From Microbacterium sp. UFMG61 (GTDB lineage: Bacteria > Actinomycetota > Actinomycetes > Actinomycetales > Microbacteriaceae), in contig NZ_JACAFP010000011.1 in NCBI RefSeq assembly GCF_015354505.1, positions 157,678-212,469 on the forward strand: a DNA stretch of 54,792 nucleotides. Reading direction: 5' to 3'. The notes beneath the pieces were generated by a model. It had not been told where the DNA came from, did not search any database, and saw nothing but the letters and a program-made list of their open reading frames with translations. Of this stretch, positions 36,273-44,217 are shown one piece after another (position 1 is the stretch's first letter; every line of letters begins with the position of its first letter). The translations under genes and the position numbers were made by a program.

Positions 36273-37436
36273 TCAGCCCAGCGTCAGCGGCTCGAGCGCG
36301 ACCTTGCGGCCTTCGGCGCTGGAGGTCAGTCCGGCCTCGGCGAACTGCACGCCGCGGGCGCCGGAGAGCAGGTCGAAGGGGTACTTCGTGCCCTCGACGA
36401 ATGAGACCAGGTACTCCTCCCACTGCTGACGGAAGCCGTTGAGGAAGACCTCGTTCGTGGGCACGTTCTGCCAGTCGGCGTCGTAGTCGTGCGTGTCTTC
36501 GAGGTCGGGGTTCCACACGGGCTTCGGCGTCGCGTTGCGCGGCTGGATCTTGGCGCCGAAGAGTCCGACGACGGCCGATCCGTGGGTGCCGTCGACCTGG
36601 AACTCGACGAGCTCGTCGCGGTTCACACGCACCGTCCAGCTCGAGTTGATCTCGGCGATGATGCCGCCCTCGATCTCGAAGATTCCGTATGCCGCGTCCT
36701 CGGCAGTGGCGGTGTAGTGCTCGCCGTTCTCGTCCCAGCGGTCGGCGATGTGCACGGCGGCCTGCGCGTAGACGCTCTTGACCTCGCCGAACAGGTTCTC
36801 GAGCACGTAGTTCCAGTGCGGGAACATGTCGACGATGATGCCGCCGCCGTCTTCGGTGCGGTAGTTCCAGCTGGGGCGCTGCGCCGGCTGCCAGTCGCCC
36901 TCGAAGACCCAGTAGCCGAACTCGCCGCGCACCGAGAGGATGCGGCCGAAGAAGCCCGAGTCGATGAGGCGCTTGAGCTTCTGCAGACCCGGCAGGTAGA
37001 GCTTGTCGTGCACGACGCCGGTCTTGACGCCCGCCGCGTCGGCGAGACGCGCGAGTTCGAGGGCCTCGTCGAGAGACTCGGCCGTGGGCTTCTCGGTGTA
37101 GATGGCCTTGCCGGCGGCGATCGCCTTGCGCAGCGCCGACGCGCGAGCCTTGGTCACGAGGAAGTCGGCGTAGATCTCCCACTTCGGGTCGGCCAGCGCC
37201 GCGTCGAGATCGGTCGTGTAGTCCTCGATGCCGTGCTTCGCGGCGAGCTCGGCGAGCTTGGCCTCATTGCGGCCGACGAGCAGCGGCTTCACCGTGATGC
37301 GGGATCCGTCGGGCAGCTCGATGCCGCCCTCTTCGCGGATCGCGAGGATCGACCGCACGAGGTGCTGCCGGTAGCCCATGCGTCCCGAGACGCCGTTCAT
37401 GATGATCCCGATCTCGCGGGTTGTCGTCTGTGACAT
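36273..37436 (-). CDS. Gfo/Idh/MocA family NAD(P)-dependent oxidoreductase
   Basis: A 387-residue sugar dehydrogenase. The N-terminal Rossmann domain has IGIIMNGVSGRMGYRQHLVR, an unusual GxSGxMG nucleotide motif, and the family motif AIYTEKPTAESLDEALELAR with the conserved EKP. The C-terminal domain carries GGGIIVDMFPHWNYVLENLF, where the D-x4-H pair is the usual catalytic region. It heads a three-gene operon with DUF993 and a TIM barrel. Two LacI-type operators lie within 140 nt upstream. Substrate unknown. Confidence 0.9.
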   Translation of the reverse strand: MSQTTTREIGIIMNGVSGRMGYRQHLVRSILAIREEGGIELPDGSRITVKPLLVGRNEAKLAELAAKHGIEDYTTDLDAALADPKWEIYADFLVTKARASALRKAIAAGKAIYTEKPTAESLDEALELARLADAAGVKTGVVHDKLYLPGLQKLKRLIDSGFFGRILSVRGEFGYWVFEGDWQPAQRPSWNYRTEDGGGIIVDMFPHWNYVLENLFGEVKSVYAQAAVHIADRWDENGEHYTATAEDAAYGIFEIEGGIIAEINSSWTVRVNRDELVEFQVDGTHGSAVVGLFGAKIQPRNATPKPVWNPDLEDTHDYDADWQNVPTNEVFLNGFRQQWEEYLVSFVEGTKYPFDLLSGARGVQFAEAGLTSSAEGRKVALEPLTLG

Positions 37437-37505
37437 ATCTGATCCGTTCTCTTCTTTCAGATCCCGCGTCTTCTGCGGGGAAACTCGTATGGGTGACTCC
37501 GAGCG

Positions 37506-37519
37506 GGTAAGCGCTTTCC
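37506..37519. promoter_or_regulatory. LacI-type operator, site 1
   Basis: GGTAAGCGCTTTCC is a near-perfect palindrome around AGCGCT, matching the general LacI-family pattern GGAAAGCGCTTTCC. It lies 70 nt upstream of the Gfo/Idh ATG. Confidence 0.7.
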
Positions 37520-37558
37520 GACAGCATGCCATGGACAGGCGCCGGGCGCAAGCGTGAT

Positions 37559-37572
37559 GGAAAACGCTCTCC
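37559..37572. promoter_or_regulatory. LacI-type operator, site 2
   Basis: GGAAAACGCTCTCC is a second, weaker copy of the same pattern, 53 bp (about five helical turns) from site 1. Two in-phase sites suggest cooperative or looping repression. Confidence 0.6.
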
Positions 37573-37589
37573 GCGCGTCGGGCTCGGGG

Positions 37590-39302
37590 TCAGGGTCTGG
37601 CGTCGCCGAGGGCCGAGGCAGGCTCCGGACGATGCACGCCTCTCGGGCGGTAGCCGAGTTCGCCGGCGATCCCGAGGATGTCGGCCAGATACCAGATGAT
37701 CGCGAGCCACATCTCGGTGCCCTGGAGTCCCGGCGCGGTCGCCGTCAGACCCCGAGTCGGCTCCGACGATTCCCGGAACCCGAAGCCCTCGCCGGGCACC
37801 CACATCTGCAGGGCATCCGACAGCAGGCGCCCCGCGAGACTCCGCACCTCATCCGAGCGATGCCCGGCGCCGCGCGTGAGCCACAGCGGATGCGCGATGT
37901 CCAGCACGTTGCACGCATCGCGCATGCCGGTCGCGAACCACCGAGGGTCGCGCACATGGTCGAGCACCGTGTCGACGACCTTCTCGGGGTGCGGCAGCGG
38001 CACGCCGAACTGCGCGAAGGTTCCGCGCGACGCCCGATAGAAGCCGTTGACCACGGGCAGCAGTCCGCGATCGGGCGTGAGCGATCCCCACATTCCGGTG
38101 CGGGGGTCGGCGTTCAGCAACATCCAGCCGAACAGCGCCTCCTCCACGCCCGCCGGAACGGCGAGGCCGGCCGTCTTCGTCCACAGCAGCGCTGTGCCGA
38201 AGCCGTCGATGAAGTGCCCTGCCTTCCACGCATCCGACGCCCAGGGCAGCCCGCGGCAGAACGCGACGACGCTCTCGGGCGTCGCCTCGGTCACCCAGCC
38301 GAGCGCCGAAGGGAACTGCGAGCCGAGCAGATCGAGGGCGTATCCGGTGCTGAGCACGTGATACGCGACGTCTTCGTGCGAGTAGTCCAGGCCCGGCTGC
38401 GGACGCCCGTCGGGCCCGAGCGGGGCGACAGCGCCGGTCGACGGATCCTGCCAGGAGTGCAGGCGACGGATCTGGTCCTCGACCGCGAGCTGCACCGGAG
38501 CGGAGCCGGTCAGCAGATCGGCGATCTCGATCGCGTCCGCCTGCGCCCGAACGGTGGGGGCGACGCCGGGGCGGTCGACGAACATACCCGTCTCCTCGTT
38601 CCACGAGCGCGCGAGCACCGCGGATGCCTCCGTCCGCGCACGATCGCCGAACTGTGCGACCCGCTCGGCCAGGCCGGGAGCGCCGGGTCCTGGCCCGGAG
38701 ATGGAGGATCGGGAAGCGGGAGCGGCCGCATCGTCCGGCTCGACCCGCCAGCGCAGGAAGCGCGCGGGGTTGCCCGGGACGATGCCGCCCGCGGGCACGT
38801 CCTTGGTGACCACGGCCCCGGCGGCGTTCACCGAGTGCGAGCCGACCGTGACGCCGTCGAGGATCACGGCGTGCGAGCCGATCCACACATCGTCGCCGAT
38901 CACGATGCCCCTGGTCGTCAGCGGCTGCCGGAACACCGGCGTGCCCGGCTCCATCGAGTGGTTGAAGCCGAGGATCGACGTGTGCGCGCCGATGCGCACG
39001 GCATCGCCGAGCGTCACCCTCCCCCGGATGACCGCGTACGGGTTGATGCTGCAGTCGACTCCCGCGACGAGTTCGCCAGTCAGATACGCCCCGGCGGCGA
39101 TGTAGGTGCGGTCGCCGAGCCGGAGTGCCTCATGGTCGACCGACGCGAGCTCCGAGACGAAGCAGAGCTCGCCCAGCGAGCGCTCGGGGTGCCCGTCGAT
39201 CAGACCCCGCTGACGCTCGAGTTGCGCCTCGCGCTGTGCCGCATCGGCATCGCGCCAGAAGTCCCAGGGCGAGAACTCGTGCGGGTCGACGGGCGTGCTC
39301 AT
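37590..39302 (-). CDS. Fusion of left-handed beta-helix acetyltransferase and alpha-toroid domain
   Basis: The 570-residue protein joins two domains. Residues about 1-190 are a hexapeptide-repeat acetyltransferase with HTSILGFNHSMEPGTPVFRQ (catalytic histidine region), GIVIGDDVWIGSHAVILDGV and NAAGAVVTKDVPAGGIVPGN. After a Pro/Gly linker, residues about 215-550 are helical with repeated patterns (YSHEDVAYHVLSTGYALDLL, DACNVLDIAHPLWLTRG) like an (alpha/alpha)6 toroid. There is no signal peptide, so it is cytoplasmic. It overlaps the 2-hydroxyacid dehydrogenase gene by ATGA. An enzyme acting on an imported oligosaccharide is the best guess; acetylation in a degradative locus is unexpected. Confidence 0.8.
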   Translation of the reverse strand: MSTPVDPHEFSPWDFWRDADAAQREAQLERQRGLIDGHPERSLGELCFVSELASVDHEALRLGDRTYIAAGAYLTGELVAGVDCSINPYAVIRGRVTLGDAVRIGAHTSILGFNHSMEPGTPVFRQPLTTRGIVIGDDVWIGSHAVILDGVTVGSHSVNAAGAVVTKDVPAGGIVPGNPARFLRWRVEPDDAAAPASRSSISGPGPGAPGLAERVAQFGDRARTEASAVLARSWNEETGMFVDRPGVAPTVRAQADAIEIADLLTGSAPVQLAVEDQIRRLHSWQDPSTGAVAPLGPDGRPQPGLDYSHEDVAYHVLSTGYALDLLGSQFPSALGWVTEATPESVVAFCRGLPWASDAWKAGHFIDGFGTALLWTKTAGLAVPAGVEEALFGWMLLNADPRTGMWGSLTPDRGLLPVVNGFYRASRGTFAQFGVPLPHPEKVVDTVLDHVRDPRWFATGMRDACNVLDIAHPLWLTRGAGHRSDEVRSLAGRLLSDALQMWVPGEGFGFRESSEPTRGLTATAPGLQGTEMWLAIIWYLADILGIAGELGYRPRGVHRPEPASALGDARP

Positions 39303-40273
39303 GCGCTCAGCTCCATGTCGAGTCGGGTGATCACCTGCGACGGCACACCGCCGCGCAGCAGCGCCTCGACGTCGTCGAGGGCCGAATCGGCGAGACGCCT
39401 GGCCTCGTTGCCCATGGAGCCGGCGATATGCGGGGTGAGTGCGACGTTCGGCAGCGTTCGCAGCGGCGACTCGGTCGGCAGCGGATCGGGTTCGGTGACG
39501 TCGAGCACGGCGTCCAGTCGCCCCGAGGCGCATTCGGCGAGCAGCGCATCGTGGTCGAGGATCCATCCGCGCGCCGTGTTGATGACGGTGGCGCCGTCGT
39601 GGAGCGCCGCGAGCTCGGCCGCACCGATCATGTGCCTCGTCTCGGGCAGAGCCGGTGCGTGCAGCGACAGCACGTCGACCTGGCCGAGCATGTCGTCGAG
39701 GGGCAGCAGCTCGGCACCGGCATCCGCCACGGCCCCCGCCGAGACGAACGGGTCGGCGACGAGGATCCGGATGCCGTCGAGCTGGCCCAGCATCCGCACC
39801 ACCCGGCGTCCGATCCGCGAGAAGCCGACGATGCCGACCGTGCGGCCGACGCTGCCATAGCGGGTCGAGCCCACGAGGTCGCGCCACTCCAGCACCGTCG
39901 ACGGCGACCGCATGTGCACGAAGGCGCGCTTGAACGCGAGGATGATCGTCGCGAAGGTGTACTCCGCGACGGGCACCGCGTTGGCGTCGGCGGCCGAGGT
40001 CACGGTGATGCCCCGTTCCCACAGCTCGTCGGAGACCAGCTGCTGCACGCTGCCTGCCGCATGCACCACGGCGCGCAGCCGTGGCATGCGATCGAGGAGC
40101 TCTGCGTCGAGCCGCGGGGCGCCCCACGAGGTGACGAGGATCTCGGTGTCGGAGAGATCCCCCTCGTCGATCGCGAGCCGGGTCGAGGGGGCCAGGGCGC
40201 GCAGACGCCGCAGCCGTGCGTCGTCGAAGAGCAGGTCGAAGACCTCGGGGCTCATCGCGGTTCGTACCGTCAC
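39299..40273 (-). CDS. D-isomer-specific 2-hydroxyacid dehydrogenase family protein
   Basis: The 324-residue NAD-dependent dehydrogenase has the nucleotide motif TVGIVGFSRIGRRVVRMLG, the helix NTARGWILDHDALLAECASG (catalytic arginine region precedes it) and TPHIAGSMGNEARRLA with the catalytic histidine. The GTG at 40273 overlaps the stop codon of the DUF624 gene (GTGA). It would reduce a 2-keto acid or oxidise a 2-hydroxy acid in the pathway; a 2-keto product of lyase action is plausible. Confidence 0.88.
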   Translation of the reverse strand: MTVRTAMSPEVFDLLFDDARLRRLRALAPSTRLAIDEGDLSDTEILVTSWGAPRLDAELLDRMPRLRAVVHAAGSVQQLVSDELWERGITVTSAADANAVPVAEYTFATIILAFKRAFVHMRSPSTVLEWRDLVGSTRYGSVGRTVGIVGFSRIGRRVVRMLGQLDGIRILVADPFVSAGAVADAGAELLPLDDMLGQVDVLSLHAPALPETRHMIGAAELAALHDGATVINTARGWILDHDALLAECASGRLDAVLDVTEPDPLPTESPLRTLPNVALTPHIAGSMGNEARRLADSALDDVEALLRGGVPSQVITRLDMELSA

Positions 40274-40956
40274 GCGCGCACCTCCGCGGCCTCGAGCTCG
40301 GTGTCCATGTCGAGCACGGGGCGCAGGGTGTATCGGCTGTTCGCCCACGCCACATACAGAGCGGGAGCGCACGTCAGGCCGATCGCGATCGCGGGCATCG
40401 TGGTGAAGAGCCCGACCTGCACTCCGAGCACGACGAACGACAGTGCCGTGAGGTACCAGCGCCGCACGCACAGGTAGAGCGCTGCCTTGACGATGTCGCG
40501 CATCCGCGCACCCGGTTCTTCGGCCAAAGCGACAAGAGCCACGAGGGCGGTCGCCCCGGCGATCACGACGAGCAGAGCGAGGACCGGCACGATCATGACG
40601 GATGCCGGCGAGGCACTGACCGCCCGCACGTCGACGAGCAGCACGACGACGGATGCCGAGGCGACCGCCCCGATCAGCATGCCCTTGCGCGCCGTCGCCT
40701 TCCAGCCGCGGAGGAACGAGCGCACGACCTGGGGCTCGCCGCGCCCGAACTCCCGGAACGCCGTGAAAGCACCGCTCAGCGCGGGCGCGGCCAGCGGAGC
40801 CGCGAGCGCCAGCAGGGGCCACGACAGGGCGGGGTCGGTCGTCATCAGCAGCATCACGAGAGGCGATGCCGTGACGAGCACGAGGAAGTTGACCATCAGG
40901 CCCAGGTAGACGACCCCGAGGATCGTGGCCCAGGCGTCGTGCGAGATGCGCTTCAT
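40270..40956 (-). CDS. YesL-like DUF624 membrane protein
   Basis: A 228-residue membrane protein with five or six helices. LGLMVNFLVLVTASPLVMLL, SGAFTAFREFGRGEP and the VRSFLRGWKATARKG segment match DUF624/YesL proteins, which accompany carbohydrate ABC importers in pectin and similar utilisation loci. It lies 3 nt after the permease gene. Function of the family is not established. Confidence 0.88.
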   Translation of the reverse strand: MKRISHDAWATILGVVYLGLMVNFLVLVTASPLVMLLMTTDPALSWPLLALAAPLAAPALSGAFTAFREFGRGEPQVVRSFLRGWKATARKGMLIGAVASASVVVLLVDVRAVSASPASVMIVPVLALLVVIAGATALVALVALAEEPGARMRDIVKAALYLCVRRWYLTALSFVVLGVQVGLFTTMPAIAIGLTCAPALYVAWANSRYTLRPVLDMDTELEAAEVRA

Positions 40957-40959
40957 CGG

Positions 40960-41865
40960 TCAGCCCTTCAGTCCGCTGGTGGCGATGCCCTCGACGAAGT
41001 ACTTCTGCCCGAGCAGGAAGATGATCGCGATGGGCACGACCGAGATCGTGAGTCCGGCGAACAGCAGCGCGTAGTTCGTGTCGAAGAGGTTCGAGACGAA
41101 GCTCTTGAGACCGAGCTGGATCGTCCAGAGGTCGGGGTTGCGCAGGTAGATGAGCGGCCCGAGGTAGTCGTTCCAGGTGTTCACGAACGTGAGCAGCGTG
41201 AGGCTCGCGATCGCGGGCACCGACAGCGGCAGCATGATGCGCCGCCAGATGGCGTACTCGCTGAGCCCGTCGAGACGAGCGGCCTCGCTGAGCTCCTCGG
41301 GGATGGTCTCGTAGTACTGCTTCATGAGGAAGACGCCGAAGGCACCGAAGGCCTGGAGCAGGATGATCGACCACAGAGTGTTCGACACCTTCAGATTCGA
41401 CAGCAGGATGAACTGCGGGATCATGTACGACTGCCACGGCACCGCGATGGTGCCGATGTAGACCAGGAACAGGATGTCGCGGCCGGCGAACTTCATGCGC
41501 GCGAACCCGTAGGCGGCGAAGGAGCCGGTGAGCACCTGCAGGAAGGTCACGCTGACGGCCAGGAACAGGGTGTTGCGGATCCAGACGAGCATGTTCGACT
41601 TCGTCCAGATGTCGATGTAGTTCTGCCAGACGAAGGTCTCAGGCACCCAGACCACGGGAACCGAGAACACCTCGTTGGCGTTCTTCAGCGAGCTCATGAC
41701 CATCCAGAAGAACGGTGCGAGCAGGCCGACCGCGGCGATGAGCAGCGCGATGTAGCCGAGCGTGCGGCCGATCGTGAGCCGGGAGCGGGTACGCCCCGCC
41801 GAGACGGGGGCGTTGAGCTTGCGCAGTGTGCCCCCGGTGACGAGCACCTGTGTGTCGGTCATCAT
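40960..41865 (-). CDS. Carbohydrate ABC transporter permease (MalG-like)
   Basis: The 301-residue inner-membrane permease has six helices and the EAA loop EELSEAARLDGLSEYAIWRR followed by IMLPLSVPA, which docks with the ATPase. GKYF-like end (GQKYFVEGIATSGLKG) is typical of MalG/LplC-type proteins. The ATG overlaps the stop of the partner permease by 4 nt. With the second permease and the binding protein it forms an importer. No ATPase gene is present; an MsmK/MsmX-type shared ATPase is expected elsewhere. Confidence 0.94.
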   Translation of the reverse strand: MMTDTQVLVTGGTLRKLNAPVSAGRTRSRLTIGRTLGYIALLIAAVGLLAPFFWMVMSSLKNANEVFSVPVVWVPETFVWQNYIDIWTKSNMLVWIRNTLFLAVSVTFLQVLTGSFAAYGFARMKFAGRDILFLVYIGTIAVPWQSYMIPQFILLSNLKVSNTLWSIILLQAFGAFGVFLMKQYYETIPEELSEAARLDGLSEYAIWRRIMLPLSVPAIASLTLLTFVNTWNDYLGPLIYLRNPDLWTIQLGLKSFVSNLFDTNYALLFAGLTISVVPIAIIFLLGQKYFVEGIATSGLKG

Positions 41866-42800
41866 GCGCTCCGCTTCTTGTTCCAGAGGAACTGGCCGAT
41901 CGTGACGAGGATGCAGAGGAAGAACAGCGCCACAGCGGCGGCGGATGCGTAGCCGAACTGCGACTCCTCGAAGCCCTTCTTGTAGATGAACTGCGACAGC
42001 ACCAGGGTCGACTGGCCGGGGCCGCCGTCGGTCATGACGAGGATCAGGTCGAAGATCTTGAAGGAGTTGATCGTGAGCATCACCGTGACGAAGAACATGG
42101 TGGGGCGCAGCGACGGAAGTGTGACGTTGACGAAGCGCTCCCATACGTTCGCGCCGTCGACGCGCGCGGCTTCGTGCAGTTCACGCGGCACCGTCTGCAG
42201 GCCCGCGAGGAAGAGGATCATGTAGTAGCCCATGTCGCGCCAGGTGCTGACGATCACGACGGCGGGCATCGCCCACTCCGACGACGTGAGCCACCCGGGC
42301 GGCTCCGAGATTCCGATCGCCCGGAGCACCTCGTTGATCGGGCCGTAGTCGGGGCTGAAGAGCAGGTTCCACACCACGGCGATCGCGACGATCGAGGTGA
42401 TGTACGGGAAGAACGCGGCAGTGCGGAAGAACGCGACGCCGCGGAGTTTGTTGTTGAGCAGCAGGGCGAGCCCGAGTGAGACGATGATCGTCAGCGGGAT
42501 GTGCAGCACCGAGTAGTAGATGGTGTTCCAGAACGCGATGTGGAAGCTGCCGTCGCCCATCAGGCGCTGGAAGTTCGCGAACCCCACCCAGTCGGCCTTG
42601 CCGAAGACGTTCCAGTTCGTGAATGCCATGTAGAAGAGGATCAGCACCGGAAGCAGGGTCAGGAACCCGAATCCGATGAAGTTCGGCAGGATGAAGCTCC
42701 AGCCGATCAGGGCATTGCGGCGTCGCAGTGCCGAGCGCCTGCGGGGCGGTTTCGGCTGCGGCGGGGCCGCGTCGCGGCTCGGGGCCTCGGTGGTGGTCAT
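41862..42800 (-). CDS. Carbohydrate ABC transporter permease (MalF-like)
   Basis: A 312-residue permease with a basic cytoplasmic N-terminus (PRRRSALRRRNALIGW), six helices and the EAA loop VPRELHEAARVDGANVWERF followed by VNVTLPSLRP. The ATG at 42800 (MTTTEAP) is chosen because AGGAG lies 9 nt before it; the upstream ATG at 42809 directly abuts that site. It lies 69 nt downstream of the binding protein gene. Confidence 0.94.
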   Translation of the reverse strand: MTTTEAPSRDAAPPQPKPPRRRSALRRRNALIGWSFILPNFIGFGFLTLLPVLILFYMAFTNWNVFGKADWVGFANFQRLMGDGSFHIAFWNTIYYSVLHIPLTIIVSLGLALLLNNKLRGVAFFRTAAFFPYITSIVAIAVVWNLLFSPDYGPINEVLRAIGISEPPGWLTSSEWAMPAVVIVSTWRDMGYYMILFLAGLQTVPRELHEAARVDGANVWERFVNVTLPSLRPTMFFVTVMLTINSFKIFDLILVMTDGGPGQSTLVLSQFIYKKGFEESQFGYASAAAVALFFLCILVTIGQFLWNKKRSA

Positions 42801-42869
42801 GTCTCTCATCTCCTGGATGCTGCGCGAGGGCGACGTCGGGGGCCGACCGGCGGCCGGCCCCCGAGTGGA

Positions 42870-44150
42870 TCAGCCGACCTCGTTCTTGACGCGGTCCTCG
42901 GCGGTCTTGATGGCGTCGTCCACGGAGACCGAGCCCGACATGACGGCGGTGTGCAGGTCGGCGAGGATGCCCTGGATCGTCGCCGTCTTGCTCGAGGTGG
43001 GGTTCTCGGGCAGGACGTCGTGCGTCGACCAGGCGAAGGTCGACAGATCATCCGTCGGCGCCCCCTCGACCGCGAAGTAGGACTCGACGACGGCGTCGTT
43101 CGTGAGCGCGGGAGTGATCCCGATCTCGGCGAGCGCCTGCGCACCCTCCTCGGAGGCGGCGAACTCGAGGAACTGCTTGGCGGCGTCGACCTTCGCGGAG
43201 TCGATGTTCGCGTTGATGCCGAAGCCCGTCGGGTCGCCGAACGTCACGGGGGTGTTGTCGGTGCCGGCGGTCTTCTCATCGAGCTGAGGCGCGGGGGCGA
43301 TGCCCCACTCGAAGTCGTTCGCCTCGCCCGAGGCCTGCTGGGCGATGAGGGTCGCGGTGTACCACGTGCCCATCAGCATCATCGCGGCCTTCTGGGTGCC
43401 GAACTCGCCCTGGTAGGTGAGCTGGTTGGCGGTCGAGGTGTTGAAGTCGACCTGGTCACCGGCATCCTGCAGGGCCAGCGTGCTGTCGTAGTAGTCCTTC
43501 ATGTTGCTGAAGTCGCCGTCGAGCACGCTGGTGCCGGTCTGCGCGTTCGCGAAGCCCTGCACGGTCGACTGCCAGCGGTGCAGGTAGGTGCCCTTCGACC
43601 CGTCGGTGGTGAGCGCCGCCGCGGCATCCGCGTAGTCCTCCCACGTCCACGAGCCGTCGGGCTGCTCGACACCTGCCGCGTCGAACAGTGCCTTGTTGTA
43701 GAAGAGAACCCACGAGTCCTGGCGGTAGGGCACGGCATACGCGGCGCCGTCGACCTCGTAGGAGTCGGCCCCGCTGATGCCCTCCGGCAGCGCCACGTCA
43801 GAGACGTCGAGCAGCTGGCCGCCCTCCTGGAAGGTCGTGACGTACTTGACCTCCTTCTGCGTGATGATGTCGGGTCCGGATCCTGCGGCGAGGTCGGCGG
43901 TGACGAGTGTGTTGTACTCGGCCGCGTCGTACTCCTTGAGCTCGATCTTCACGTTCGGGTGATCTGCGGTGAAGGCGTCGGCGAGCGTCTGGAACTCGGG
44001 GGTCGTGTCGATGCTCCAGCCCGAGAGCGTGAGCGTGACGGGGGCGTCGGGGTCGGTGCTCTCTCCGGCGTCGCTGCTGCCGGAGCAGCCTGCGAGGGCG
44101 AGGGCCGCGACGGCGGCGATGCTGCCGGCGGCGAGGATCTTGCGGTTCAT
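42870..44150 (-). CDS. Extracellular solute-binding lipoprotein (family 1)
   Basis: The 426-residue protein captures sugar outside the cell. It has a lipoprotein signal (MNRKILAAGSIAAVAALALA followed by GC) and the fold of carbohydrate binding proteins: VTLTLSGWSIDTTPEFQTLA, DLAAGSGPDIITQ, YAVPYRQDSWVLFYNKALFD and a C-terminal helix cluster. AAGGAG lies upstream of the ATG. It is the substrate-recognition part of the importer; its position directly after DUF2264 and near a heparinase-like lyase suggests a uronate-containing oligosaccharide. Confidence 0.94.
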   Translation of the reverse strand: MNRKILAAGSIAAVAALALAGCSGSSDAGESTDPDAPVTLTLSGWSIDTTPEFQTLADAFTADHPNVKIELKEYDAAEYNTLVTADLAAGSGPDIITQKEVKYVTTFQEGGQLLDVSDVALPEGISGADSYEVDGAAYAVPYRQDSWVLFYNKALFDAAGVEQPDGSWTWEDYADAAAALTTDGSKGTYLHRWQSTVQGFANAQTGTSVLDGDFSNMKDYYDSTLALQDAGDQVDFNTSTANQLTYQGEFGTQKAAMMLMGTWYTATLIAQQASGEANDFEWGIAPAPQLDEKTAGTDNTPVTFGDPTGFGINANIDSAKVDAAKQFLEFAASEEGAQALAEIGITPALTNDAVVESYFAVEGAPTDDLSTFAWSTHDVLPENPTSSKTATIQGILADLHTAVMSGSVSVDDAIKTAEDRVKNEVG

Positions 44151-44217
44151 GGGGATACTGCTCCTTTGCAATGGCGGGTGCCCCGGACGGGGCGGGAGAA
44201 CGGGTCGGGATGACGGC

